This document shows, one piece after another, positions 1 through 8,537 of a DNA stretch of 56,662 bases. The DNA lies in assembly GCA_937975725.1 (NCBI GenBank), contig CALJUL010000083.1:1-56662 (forward strand), read 5' to 3'. The position numbers were made by a program, and so were the translations under genes. Under the pieces are notes generated by a model that searched no databases, had not been told where the DNA came from, and worked only from the letters and a program-made list of their open reading frames with translations. The stretch is from an uncultured Pseudoxanthomonas sp. Its GTDB lineage: Bacteria; Pseudomonadota; Gammaproteobacteria; Xanthomonadales; Xanthomonadaceae. Within the stretch, counting starts at the first letter, position 1. The number at the start of each line of letters is the position of its first letter.

Positions 1-1
1 C

Positions 2-1948
2 TTCGACTACTTCGGCCTGCGCACGCTGTACGACCGCTACCTGCTGCGCCACCCGCACACGCGCAAGGTGATCGAGACACCGCAGCAGTTCTTCCTGCGC
101 ATCGCCTGCGCGCTGAGCGAGGACGTGCCGGAAGCGCTGGCGCTGTACCGCCGCATGGGCAACCTGGACTACCTGCCCAGCTCGCCGACGCTGTTCAACA
201 GCGGCACCACCCACGAGCAACTGTCCTCGTGCTTCCTGCTGGATTCGCCGCAGGACACGCTGGAATCCATCTACCAGCGCTACGGCGACATCGCGCAACT
301 CAGCAAGTTCAGCGGCGGCATCGGCGTGTCGTATTCGCGCGTGCGCTCGCGCGGCTCGCTGATCAAGTCCACCAACGGCCACAGCAACGGCATCGTGCCG
401 TGGCTGAAGACGCTGGATTCCTCGGTCGCGGCGGTCAACCAGGGCGGCAAGCGCAAGGGCGCAGCCTGCGTGTACCTGGAGACCTGGCACGCCGACATCG
501 AGGACTTCCTGGAACTGCGCGACAACACCGGCGACGAGGCGCGCCGCACCCACAACCTCAACCTGGCCAACTGGGTGCCGGACCTGTTCATGAAGCGCGT
601 CGAGGCCGACCAGGAATGGTCGCTGTTCGATCCGCGCGTGGTGCCGGAACTGACCGACCTGTACGGCGACGCCTTCGAGCGCGCCTACGTGCAGGCCGAA
701 GCGCAGGGCAAGGCGATGAAGACCACCTCCGCCCGCAAGCTGTACGGCCGGATGATGCGCACGCTGGCCGAAACCGGCAACGGCTGGATGACGTTCAAGG
801 ACAAGTGCAACGCCGCCAGCAACCAGACGGCGAAGGCGGGCAACGTCATCCACCTGTCCAACCTGTGCACCGAGATCCTGGAGGTCACCTCGGCCGAGGA
901 GACCGCGGTGTGCAACCTGGGCTCGATCAACCTCGCCCGCCACTTCGACAGCGATCCCGACACCGGCCGCACCTGGTTCGATTTCGACAAGCTGGCCGAG
1001 ACCGTGCGCCTGGCCGTGCGCCAGCTCGATCGCGTGATCGACCTGAACTTCTATCCCATCGAGACCGCGCGCCGCGGCAACCTGCGCTGGCGCCCGGTGG
1101 GCCTGGGCTGCATGGGCCTGCAGGACGTGTTCTTCAAGCTGCGCCTGCCGTTCGACAGCGCCGGCGCGCGCAAGCTCTCGGCCAAGATCGCCGAGACCGT
1201 CTACTTCCACGCGCTGGAAACCTCGGTGGAGCTGGCGCAGGAACGCGGCCGCCATCCGTCCTTCGCCGACACCCGCGCGGCCAACGGCGAACTCCAGTTC
1301 GACGCTTGGGGCGTGGTGCCGGAAGACACCGCGCGCTGGGACGCGCTGCGCGAGCGGATCAAGGAGCACGGCCTGCGCAACTCGCTGCTGATCGCCATCG
1401 CGCCGACCGCCACCATCGCCTCCATCGCCGGCTGCTACGAATGCGTGGAGCCGCAGGTCAGCAACCTGTTCAAGCGCGAAACGCTGTCGGGCGACTTCCT
1501 CCAGGTCAACCGCTATCTGGTGGACGAGTTGAAGAAGCTCGGCCTGTGGACGGCGGAGATGCGCGACGCGATCAAGCTGTCCGAAGGCTCCATCCAGGGC
1601 ATCGCGCAGATCCCCGACGCGCTGCAACAGGTCTACCGCACCGCGTGGGAACTGCCGATGCGCTCGCTGATCGACATGGCCGCCGACCGCGGCGCCTTCA
1701 TCGACCAGTCGGCCTCGCTCAACCTGTTCATGGAAAGCCCCAACATCGGCGCGCTGTCGTCCATGTACATGTACGCCTGGAAGCAGGGCATCAAGACCAC
1801 CTACTACCTGCGCTCGCGCCCGGCCACCCGCATCGCCAAGACCACGGTCAGCAGCGCCGCGGCCACGGCGCCCAAGCGCGAGTACACGCCCACGGAAGCC
1901 ATCGCCTGTTCGCTGGAGAATCCGGAAGCCTGCGAGGCGTGCCAGTAA
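2..1948 (+). CDS. nrdA: Ribonucleoside-diphosphate reductase, alpha subunit (5' end outside window)
   Basis: Large subunit of class I ribonucleotide reductase, which reduces ribonucleoside diphosphates to deoxyribonucleotides for DNA synthesis with the radical-generating NrdB encoded next. The frame is open from base 2, and residues before the GTG at 68 (YFGLRTLYDRY) look like conserved NrdA sequence, so that GTG is not the start and the N-terminus (including any ATP cone) is off the window. Visible family motifs are the active-site Cys in QLSSCFLL, NLCTEIL (radical Cys and Glu), AVCNLGSINLA, the PTATIASIAG loop, the Tyr pair in KTTYYLRSRP, and the C-terminal redox pair CEACQ at the very end. 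A 276-base spacer with palindromic repeats separates it from nrdB. Family assignment is secure. Confidence 0.95.
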   Translation, partial: FDYFGLRTLYDRYLLRHPHTRKVIETPQQFFLRIACALSEDVPEALALYRRMGNLDYLPSSPTLFNSGTTHEQLSSCFLLDSPQDTLESIYQRYGDIAQLSKFSGGIGVSYSRVRSRGSLIKSTNGHSNGIVPWLKTLDSSVAAVNQGGKRKGAACVYLETWHADIEDFLELRDNTGDEARRTHNLNLANWVPDLFMKRVEADQEWSLFDPRVVPELTDLYGDAFERAYVQAEAQGKAMKTTSARKLYGRMMRTLAETGNGWMTFKDKCNAASNQTAKAGNVIHLSNLCTEILEVTSAEETAVCNLGSINLARHFDSDPDTGRTWFDFDKLAETVRLAVRQLDRVIDLNFYPIETARRGNLRWRPVGLGCMGLQDVFFKLRLPFDSAGARKLSAKIAETVYFHALETSVELAQERGRHPSFADTRAANGELQFDAWGVVPEDTARWDALRERIKEHGLRNSLLIAIAPTATIASIAGCYECVEPQVSNLFKRETLSGDFLQVNRYLVDELKKLGLWTAEMRDAIKLSEGSIQGIAQIPDALQQVYRTAWELPMRSLIDMAADRGAFIDQSASLNLFMESPNIGALSSMYMYAWKQGIKTTYYLRSRPATRIAKTTVSSAAATAPKREYTPTEAIACSLENPEACEACQ

Positions 1949-2028
1949 CCGGATCCCCCACGTCGGCGCTGCCGACGACGGAGCACGGACGCTCCGGGTG
2001 CAGGGACGCGCCACACCCCATGACCTGT

Positions 2029-2203
2029 CCCCTCCCCCGCCTGCGGGGGAGGGCCAGGGTGGGGGCAAGCCGAAGCCGCTGACGGCGAACCCGTGCAAGT
2101 TCGCCCGAAGCGCTCGCTTCGCTTTCCCCGTCTTCCCCGCGAACGAACACATGCTCGCTCCGTTCGCCCCCATTCCAGCCTTTCCCCGCGCGCGGGGGAA
2201 GGC
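2029..2203. repeat. CCCTCCCCCGC-type palindromic repeat pair between nrdA and nrdB
   Basis: A hairpin at 2029-2053 (CCTCCCCCGC, then GCGGGGGAGG) continues into GCCAGGGTGGGGGC. After about 100 bases an inverted partner appears at 2165-2203 (GCCCCCATTCCAGCC, then a CCCCGCGCGCGGGG hairpin). Similar pairs occur between mlaF and mlaE and inside the recB/recD coding sequence. No open frame in this spacer looks coding. The hairpins may uncouple nrdA and nrdB expression, but that is inference. Confidence 0.7.
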
Positions 2204-2224
2204 GCAGACCAGGAACAACGCACC

Positions 2225-3244
2225 ATGTCCGCACAACCCAAGCAGATGCTGCTCGACCCCGGTTTCGAACTGACCCTGCGCCCGATGCGCTATCCGCAGT
2301 TCTACGACATGTACCGCGACGCCATCAAGAACACGTGGACGGTGGAGGAGATCAACTTCCAGATCGACATCACCGACCTGCATTCCAAGATGAATCCCGC
2401 CGACCGCCACCTGATCCACCGGCTGGTCGCCTTCTTCGCCACCGGCGACTCCATCGTGTCGAACAACCTGGTGCTGAACCTGTACCAGCACCTCAACGCG
2501 CCCGAAGCGCGCATGTACCTGTCGCGCCAGCTCTACGAGGAAGCGCTGCACGTGCAGTTCTACCTGACCCTGCTGGACAACTACCTGCCCGACCCGGCCG
2601 AACGCTTCAAGGCGTTCGCGGCGGTGGAGAACATCCCGGCGATCAAGAAGAAAGCGGACTTCTGCTTCAAGTGGATCGACAGCATCCAGGACCTCAAGCG
2701 CATCGAGACGCGCGAGCAGCGCCGGCAGTTCCTGCTCAACCAGATCTGCTTCGCCGCCTGCATCGAGGGGCTGTTCTTCTTCGCTGCGTTCGCCTACGTG
2801 TACTACTTCCGCTCACGCGGCCTGCTGCCGGGGCTGGCCAGCGGCACCAACTGGGTGTTCCGCGACGAGAGCTGCCACATGGAGTTCGCCTTCGAATGCG
2901 TGCGCACCGTGCGCGAGGAGGAGCCGGGCCTGTTCGACGAGACGATGCAGGAGCAGGTCTACGACATGCTGGCCGAGGCCATCGAGTGCGAGGTGCAGTT
3001 CGCCGAGGACGTGCTGTCCGGCGGCGTGGCCGGCATCTCCACCCGCGACATGCGCCAGTACCTGCAGCACTGCGCTGACCAGCACTTCCTCAAGCTGGGC
3101 ATGGAGAAGAAGTACAACGTGCGCAATCCGCTGCCCTTCATGGAGCTGCAGGACGTGCAGGAACTGACCAACTTCTTCGAGCGCCGCGTTTCCGCCTACC
3201 AGGTCGGCGTGCAGGGCGAAGTCGGCTTCGACCACGCCTTCTGA
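2225..3244 (+). CDS. nrdB: Ribonucleoside-diphosphate reductase, beta subunit
   Basis: Small radical-bearing subunit of class Ia ribonucleotide reductase, 339 aa, close to the family norm. The ferritin-like dimetal site is complete: Asp75, Glu106 and His109 in EEALH, Glu181 in CIEGLFFF, Glu215 and His218 in RDESCH. Tyr113 sits four residues after His109, which is the position of the stable tyrosyl radical (Tyr122 in E. coli). The start at 2225 was chosen because the protein begins MSAQPKQMLLDP with an AGGAA-type ribosome site about 10 bases upstream. Longer in-frame extensions would be made of repeat DNA. It works with NrdA encoded just upstream. Confidence 0.96.
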   Translation: MSAQPKQMLLDPGFELTLRPMRYPQFYDMYRDAIKNTWTVEEINFQIDITDLHSKMNPADRHLIHRLVAFFATGDSIVSNNLVLNLYQHLNAPEARMYLSRQLYEEALHVQFYLTLLDNYLPDPAERFKAFAAVENIPAIKKKADFCFKWIDSIQDLKRIETREQRRQFLLNQICFAACIEGLFFFAAFAYVYYFRSRGLLPGLASGTNWVFRDESCHMEFAFECVRTVREEEPGLFDETMQEQVYDMLAEAIECEVQFAEDVLSGGVAGISTRDMRQYLQHCADQHFLKLGMEKKYNVRNPLPFMELQDVQELTNFFERRVSAYQVGVQGEVGFDHAF

Positions 3245-3257
3245 TCCGCTTTCCCCT

Positions 3258-3425
3258 GTAGGAGCGGCTTCAGCCGCGACCGTGAATCCCAAAGCGCCTT
3301 CAACCACGGATAGCGCGGATAGCGCGGATAAAGTGGTCTAAGCAAGGCATTTCGACACGGATTGAAGCGAAAGACGCGAATCAATGCGGAAAGCTTTATC
3401 CGTGTCCATCCGCGTCGATCCGTGT
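3258..3425. repeat. GTAG REP with CGGAT-repeat core, one-ended
   Basis: A GTAG-REP hairpin (stem GCGGC-TTCA-GCCGC) occupies 3258-3280. It is followed by CGGAT pentamers at 3307, 3316 and 3325 (9-base steps), further copies near 3358, and inverted ATCCG copies around 3400-3421. The expected inverted REP on the right is missing or decayed. It fills the spacer between nrdB and the thioesterase gene. Confidence 0.75.
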
Positions 3426-3528
3426 TTCCCGCTTTCGGCCCGCCAACCGCCGCGTTGCGGCGCATGCATCCACCTACCATCCCGGGCGCGCTATGCTGCC
3501 CCCGGGAGCAGCGAACCGGAGCATTGCA

Positions 3529-3942
3529 ATGAGCGAGCATCCTTCCGCCGAGCCGCGCCCGACCGAGGCACGGTTGCTGCACATGGTATTCCCCGACCAC
3601 ACCAACCACCTGGGCACGCTGTTCGGCGGGCAGGCGCTGGCGTGGATGGACATGTCGGCCTTCATCGTCGCCTCGCGCTACGCGCGCACCACCGTGGTCA
3701 CCGCGCGTTCGGAGCAAGTGGACTTCAACCAGCCCATCCACAAAGGCGACCTGGTGGAAGTGGTGGCGCGCATCGTCAAGGTCGGGCGCAGCTCGATGAG
3801 CGTGGACGTGGACGTGATCACCGAGGATTTGTTGAGCGGCGAGCGCAAGCTGTGCACGCGCGGGCATTTCGTGATGATCGCGCTGGACCCGCTGGGCCGG
3901 CCCACGCCGGCACCGCCGTTGCCGGCGGCCGTCGAAGGCTAG
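3529..3942 (+). CDS. Acyl-CoA thioesterase, hotdog fold (YciA-like)
   Basis: Predicted cytoplasmic acyl-CoA hydrolase of 137 aa. It has the hotdog-fold signature HMVFPDHTNHLGTLFGG followed by a MD pair in QALAWMDM, where the Asp is the usual catalytic residue of this family. Such enzymes release free fatty acid and CoA from acyl-CoA. The start at 3529 (MSEHPSAEPR) follows a CGGAG element; an upstream in-frame ATG at 3493 would add 12 residues of atypical sequence. It converges on the nicotinamidase gene with only 15 bases between the two stops. The substrate cannot be read from the sequence. Confidence 0.88.
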   Translation: MSEHPSAEPRPTEARLLHMVFPDHTNHLGTLFGGQALAWMDMSAFIVASRYARTTVVTARSEQVDFNQPIHKGDLVEVVARIVKVGRSSMSVDVDVITEDLLSGERKLCTRGHFVMIALDPLGRPTPAPPLPAAVEG

Positions 3943-3957
3943 TCGTTCTCGATCCGG

Positions 3958-4596
3958 CTAGTCGCCGCCGTCGAGGGCGATGCCGTCGGCCTGCAAGGCC
4001 GCGCGCGCCGGCGCATCGCCGGCCGGGGTGACCGGGCGGGTGAGGTCCCACAGGAAACGCACGCGGAAACCGGCTACCGCCGCGTCCTGCGCCGACCACA
4101 GCACGCAGTAGTCGCGCGCCAGCCCGCAGACGTGCACTTCCTCGATGCCGCGCTCGTGCAGCCAGCCGGCCAGGCCGGTCGGCGGCCGGGTGCCGCCGGG
4201 GCCATGGTTGCCGCGGAAGGCGCTGTAGGAATCCACGCCCGGATCGGTGCCCTTGCGCAGGATCAGGTCGGCCGCGTCCCAGTCCACCCGCGCGTCCAGC
4301 GCCGCGCCCGGCGTGCCCTGCACGCAGTGGTCCGGCCACAGCACCTGCGGCTGGCCGTGCAGCATGACCGTATCGAACGGCGCATGTCCCGGATGGGACG
4401 AAGCGAAGGACGCATGCCCACGCGGATGCCAGTCCTGGGTGGCGACCACCGTGCGATAGCGGCGCGAGGCGACCAGCGCGGCGATGCCGGGCACGATGGC
4501 GTCGCCCTCGTGGCAGGCCAGCGCGCCGCCGGGCATGAAATCGGGTTGCAGGTCGATCACCAGCAGGGCGATGGAAGCGGACGGCGGCACGGACAT
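3958..4596 (-). CDS. pncA: Nicotinamidase
   Basis: Isochorismatase-like hydrolase of 212 aa that deamidates nicotinamide to nicotinic acid for NAD salvage. The catalytic triad is present as Asp15 (LLVIDLQPDF), Lys115 (ILRKGTD) and Cys164 (LARDYC). The metal-binding residues Asp55, His57 and His61 are seen in TQDWHPRGH. This metal site separates nicotinamidases from other isochorismatase-like hydrolases. The gene appears to be a single-gene unit convergent with the thioesterase gene; the 133 bases before its start show nothing recognisable. Confidence 0.93.
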   Translation of the reverse strand: MSVPPSASIALLVIDLQPDFMPGGALACHEGDAIVPGIAALVASRRYRTVVATQDWHPRGHASFASSHPGHAPFDTVMLHGQPQVLWPDHCVQGTPGAALDARVDWDAADLILRKGTDPGVDSYSAFRGNHGPGGTRPPTGLAGWLHERGIEEVHVCGLARDYCVLWSAQDAAVAGFRVRFLWDLTRPVTPAGDAPARAALQADGIALDGGD

Positions 4597-4729
4597 CCCG
4601 GCTCCGGTGTAAATGAAGGGAAGCGCCGCAGCCTAGCAGGCCGCAGGCTTCCTCGCCCTTGCGCCGGCGCAATGCGCACGCGATGCCGTCCGTGCGCGCA
4701 CGCCGGCACCTGCGCGGCACCGCGCGCCG

Positions 4730-5263
4730 CTAGAGGGTGGCGGTGGTGTCGGCGCCGGCCTGTTCCAGGATGTGTTGCGCCTGCCGCTTCTGCTCGGCCG
4801 ACAACGCATGCACCACCACCGCCGAATCGCCTTCGCGCAAGGCACCCAGCACCTTCATCACGTAGGGATCGTGGTCCGGCCGCAGGGTGACCAGTCCGCC
4901 GAGCATCAGGCCGGCGATGCCGCCAAAGAAGCCCAGCGCGAACAGCGACATCCACGGCGACTGCACCACCATCGCCACGCCCAGAATGCGCAGCAGCACG
5001 TAGGCCAGTCCGCCGGCCAGCGCGCCGAACGCGCCCAGCTTGGCGTGCGACCACAGCATGGTGCGGTAGATGCCGTGGCTTTCCGGCTCCAGCTTGCGGC
5101 CCGGACGCGGTTCGCCCGGCGTCAGCACCTGCACCTGCCGCTCCGGGAGGTGCAGGGCGTCGCGCAGGCGCTTGGCCTGCAGGCGCGCGACCGCGGCGCT
5201 GGGGCAGATCGCGGCGACCTTGCTGTTGGAGACTTCTTCGGTGAAGAACACGGGACCGGTCAT
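4730..5263 (-). CDS. Conserved-looking inner-membrane protein of unknown function
   Basis: 177-aa protein not recognised as a characterised family. The first 80 or so residues are soluble and mixed alpha/beta in look (SKVAAICPSAAVARLQAKRL). Two strongly hydrophobic segments follow at about 93-117 and 120-143 (the second with GFFGGIAGLMLGG). A short soluble tail ends it, containing ALREGDSAVVVHALSAEQ. The start at 5263 (MTGPVFFTEE) has a good GAGGGAG ribosome site. The glycine-rich paired helices with an alpha/beta tail resemble small stress-type membrane proteins, but no function is claimed. Confidence 0.75.
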   Translation of the reverse strand: MTGPVFFTEEVSNSKVAAICPSAAVARLQAKRLRDALHLPERQVQVLTPGEPRPGRKLEPESHGIYRTMLWSHAKLGAFGALAGGLAYVLLRILGVAMVVQSPWMSLFALGFFGGIAGLMLGGLVTLRPDHDPYVMKVLGALREGDSAVVVHALSAEQKRQAQHILEQAGADTTATL

Positions 5264-5412
5264 GGCGATGGCTCCCTCGTCGGCATGGTTCCACGCTCGC
5301 GCAGTGCGCGTTGCCACGGGGTGAACGCGGCGTGCACGCCGCGTTGCGCGCCTGGCGGCGTTCACCTCCGCCAAGCGCGCGTGACGATGCGGATGCGATG
5401 GAACACAATCAT

Positions 5413-5454
5413 CCGCATGAATGCGGGGCGCCGGCGCCGCGGCCCGCGCCCCGC
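5413..5454 (-). terminator. Hairpin cluster after metE
   Basis: Just past the metE stop lie two inverted repeats: GCGGGGCGC (5423-5431) pairing with 5446-5454, and CCGCAT-GA-ATGCGG at 5413-5426. There is no clear U-tract, so it could be a transcription end or an RNA-stabilising structure. Confidence 0.4.
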
Positions 5455-5459
5455 GGCCT

Positions 5460-7748
5460 TCACGTCGCCGTCGATTCCCCGCGCAGCACGCGCGCGGCCT
5501 GCACCATGCGCTCCAGCGCGGTGCGCACTTCCGGCCAGCCGCGGGTTTTCAGGCCGCAGTCCGGATTGACCCAGAGCTGCTCCGGCGCCAGCACGGCGCG
5601 CGCCTTCTCCAGCAGCCCAGTCATCTCGGCGACCGTGGGGATGCGCGGCGAATGGATGTCGTACACGCCCGGGCCGATCTCGTTGGGGTAGCGGAACTTC
5701 ACGAAGGCTTCCAGCAGTTCCATCCGCGAGCGCGAGGTCTCGATGGAGATGACGTCCGCATCCATCGCCGCCACCGCCGGCATGATGTCGTTGAACTCGG
5801 AGTAGCACATGTGGGTGTGGATCTGCGTCGCGTCGGCCACGCCCGCGGCGGCGATGCGGAAGCATTCCACCGCCCAGTCCAGGTACGCCTGCCAGTCGGC
5901 GCGGCGCAGCGGCAAGCCCTCGCGCAGGGCGGGCTCGTCGATCTGGATCACGCCGATGCCGGCCGCCTCCAGGTCCAGCACTTCGTCGCGCAGCGCCAGC
6001 GCAATCTGCCGGCAGGTCTGCGCGCGCGCCTGGTCGTCGCGCACGAACGACCATTGCAGCACCGTGACCGGGCCGGTCAGCATGCCCTTCATCGGCCTGG
6101 CGGTCAGCGACTGCGCGTAGCGCGACCAGCGCACCGTCATCGGCGCGGGCCGGCGCACGTCGCCGTAGATGATCGGCGGCTTGACGCAGCGCGAGCCGTA
6201 GCTCTGCACCCAGCCGTTCTTGGTGAAGGCGAAGCCGTCGAGCTGCTCGCCGAAGTATTCCACCATGTCGTTGCGTTCGAACTCGCCGTGCACCAGCACG
6301 TCCAGGCCGATCTCCTCCTGGAAGCGCACGCAGCGCTCGGTCTCGGCTTCCAGGAAAGCGTCGTAGCCGGCGTCGGACAGCTTGCCGGCCTTGTGGCGCG
6401 CGCGCGCTTCGCGCACTTCGCGGGTCTGCGGGAAGGAACCGATGGTGGTGGTCGGGAACGGCGGCAGGCCCAGCACCGCCGCCTGCGCGATGCGACGCTG
6501 CGGATAGGGCGAATCGCGGTGCACGTCGGCCGCTTCCGGCGAAGCCAGCCGCGCGGCCACGTCCGGCCGGTGCACGCGCGCTGACTGGCGGCGCGATGCG
6601 ATGCGGTCGCGCGCCACCGCCAGCGCGGTGTCCGCGGCGCGCGGATCGTGCAGCGCGTCCGCCAGCAGGCGCAGTTCCTCGATCTTCTGCCGGGCGAAGG
6701 CCAGCCACGATTTCAGGTCGCCGGGCAGCGCCGTTTCGCCCGCCACGTCCACCGGCACGTGCAGCAGCGAGCACGACGGCGCCAGCCACAGGCCACCGTC
6801 GCCGGCATGGCCGCGCGCGTACCGGGCCAGGACCAGCGCGTCGTCGAGGTTCGCGCGCCAGACGTTGCGGCCGTCCACCAGGCCCGCCGACAGCACGCGA
6901 TCCTTCGGCAGCCGCTTCAGCACGTCGTCCAGTTGCGGCTTGCCGCGCACCAGGTCCACATGCAGGCCGTCGGCGGGCAGCCCGCAGGCCAGCGCCAGGT
7001 TGTCGCCCAGCGGGCCGAAATAGGTCGCCAGCAGCAGCTTCGGCCGCGCGCTGCCGGCCAGCGCGGCGTAGGCGCGCGCATACGCCGCGTGCGCGGCGGC
7101 ATCGAGGTCCAGCACCAGGCAGGGCTCGTCCAGTTGCACCCACTCGGCGCCGGCGGCGTGCAGCTTCGCCAGCAGTTCCGTGTATACCGGAAGCAGACGG
7201 TCGAGCAGCGCCAGGCGGTCGCTGCCGTCCACGGTCTTGGACAGCAGCAGGAAGCTCACCGGCCCCAGCAGCACCGGCCGCGCGGCGTGGCCGTCGGCGC
7301 GCGCCTCCAGGAATTCGGCCACCGGCTTGTCGCCGCGCAGGCGGAACGCCTGGCCGGCGTGCAGTTCCGGTACCAGGTAGTGGTAGTTGGTGTCGAACCA
7401 CTTGGTCATCTCCAGCGCGCGCAGGTCCACGCCGTCGCGCTGCACGCCGCGCGCCAGCGCGAAGTAGCCGGCCAGCGGATCGGCGTCGGCCAGCGCGCGG
7501 CAGGCGTCGGGGATGGCGTCGAACAGGAAGGCGGTGTCCAGCACGTGGTCGTACAGCGAGAAGTCGTTGCACGGCACGACGTCGGCGCCGGCCTCGCGCT
7601 GCAACCGCCAGTGGCGGCAGCGCAGTTCGCGGGCGGTGTCCTGCAGGGCGTCGGCGGTGTCCTCGCCGCGCCAGTGTCGTTCCAGGGCGGCCTTGAGTTC
7701 GCGCTTCGCGCCGATGCGCGGGAAGCCGAGGGTGGTGACGGTGGTCAT
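5460..7748 (-). CDS. metE: Cobalamin-independent methionine synthase
   Basis: Makes methionine by moving the methyl group of 5-methyltetrahydropteroyl-triglutamate to homocysteine without B12. The 762-aa length matches the family. The N-terminus TTVTTLGFPRIG is typical. The zinc site is intact: His646, Cys648, Glu670 and Cys731, each five residues later than the E. coli ligands 641/643/665/726. The start at 7748 has a GAGGA ribosome site 10 bases upstream. A cobalamin riboswitch precedes it on the same strand, so expression is expected to fall when B12 is plentiful and a MetH-type enzyme can take over. It is divergent from the serine hydrolase gene. Confidence 0.97.
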   Translation of the reverse strand: MTTVTTLGFPRIGAKRELKAALERHWRGEDTADALQDTARELRCRHWRLQREAGADVVPCNDFSLYDHVLDTAFLFDAIPDACRALADADPLAGYFALARGVQRDGVDLRALEMTKWFDTNYHYLVPELHAGQAFRLRGDKPVAEFLEARADGHAARPVLLGPVSFLLLSKTVDGSDRLALLDRLLPVYTELLAKLHAAGAEWVQLDEPCLVLDLDAAAHAAYARAYAALAGSARPKLLLATYFGPLGDNLALACGLPADGLHVDLVRGKPQLDDVLKRLPKDRVLSAGLVDGRNVWRANLDDALVLARYARGHAGDGGLWLAPSCSLLHVPVDVAGETALPGDLKSWLAFARQKIEELRLLADALHDPRAADTALAVARDRIASRRQSARVHRPDVAARLASPEAADVHRDSPYPQRRIAQAAVLGLPPFPTTTIGSFPQTREVREARARHKAGKLSDAGYDAFLEAETERCVRFQEEIGLDVLVHGEFERNDMVEYFGEQLDGFAFTKNGWVQSYGSRCVKPPIIYGDVRRPAPMTVRWSRYAQSLTARPMKGMLTGPVTVLQWSFVRDDQARAQTCRQIALALRDEVLDLEAAGIGVIQIDEPALREGLPLRRADWQAYLDWAVECFRIAAAGVADATQIHTHMCYSEFNDIMPAVAAMDADVISIETSRSRMELLEAFVKFRYPNEIGPGVYDIHSPRIPTVAEMTGLLEKARAVLAPEQLWVNPDCGLKTRGWPEVRTALERMVQAARVLRGESTAT

Positions 7749-7939
7749 TGGTGCGTGTCCTCATGCAGTGGCGGATGAGGAACGAAGGAACCGCGCGCCG
7801 GGCACGCGCCCGCCACGCCAGCGACCTTCGCCCCCGCGGGCGAGCCGGAATGCCGGGAGGAAGGCGCAGGAGGACGCATCCGCGCGCGGAGGCACGGACG
7901 CAGGCTCCGGCCGCCTCCCCTCGGAAGCTCCAGGTCAGG

Positions 7940-7960
7940 CGGGAGACGCGCGGTCTCCCG
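7940..7960 (-). promoter_or_regulatory. Hairpin in metE leader between riboswitch and start codon
   Basis: A perfect 7-bp-arm hairpin (CGGGAGA, 7-base loop, TCTCCCG) lies just downstream of the B12 box on the metE strand and about 190 bases before the start codon. It may be part of the riboswitch expression platform. No U-tract follows, so an intrinsic terminator is not evident. Confidence 0.4.
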
Positions 7961-7961
7961 G

Positions 7962-8240
7962 CCAGGGCAGGTCTTCGGGCTCATGGGCTTGAAGGCAGGG
8001 AGGGGAGAGGAGGGAGGAGGTGAGCGACGGCGACGCCGCTTCTGCTCACTCCTTGCCTCCTCACCACCTGACTACTTCACCTAGTCCGCCGCTTCCCGGG
8101 GCATGGCCCCAGTGCTGGTGGCGGGTTCGTTCCCAAATACCGCTGCGGGGCAGCGCCGGAATTGGCCCATGGAACAGGCCGTACCGGCTTCCCTTTTAAT
8201 CCCATCGCTCTATACGGATAAAGCGATGGAAACCTTGGCG
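7962..8240 (-). ncRNA. Cobalamin riboswitch upstream of metE
   Basis: On the minus strand the conserved cobalamin-aptamer blocks appear in order. AAAAGGGAAGCCGGT lies at 8198 down to 8184, GCTGCCCCGCAGCGG at 8153-8139, and the B12 box AGCCCGAAGACCTGCC at 7981-7966. The stretch between the last two blocks is long and has a purine-rich/pyrimidine-rich hairpin, which fits the variable peripheral helices of this RNA class. A cobalamin riboswitch ahead of metE is well known in bacteria that also carry B12-dependent synthase. Outer limits are approximate. Confidence 0.9.
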
Positions 8241-8537
8241 CGCACAAGGTACGACGCGCCGGGGGAGGCGTCAAGCGACGGAAATGCGTGGCCATGCTTG
8301 GCCGGGAACTCGACGCGCATGCGAAGAACCTGCCCATTCGCCATGCGCCCCATCAGCATGCCGACCCCGATGCCCAGTGAGCATCGTCCATGCGCGCACG
8401 CAACTGCCGTCGCCGCGGCTGCGTACCTTCATCGACCGGGGCCAACGGCGTCTTCCCGCCGTCGACGCCGCGAGCGGGCGGGGTTTGGCGCGCTCGACCG
8501 TCATGATGGGGGACGCCCGCGACAGGACCACCACCGC
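8241..8537. other. Divergent spacer between metE riboswitch and serine hydrolase
   Basis: About 300 bases without a convincing gene. It must hold the promoter of the metE leader and that of the serine hydrolase gene, but I cannot point to -35/-10 boxes with confidence. No repeat of either REP family lies here. Confidence 0.5.

Noticed and set aside
68..70. GTG at 68 as the start of nrdA
   Set aside because: The frame continues upstream to base 2 with NrdA-like residues, so the gene begins outside the window.
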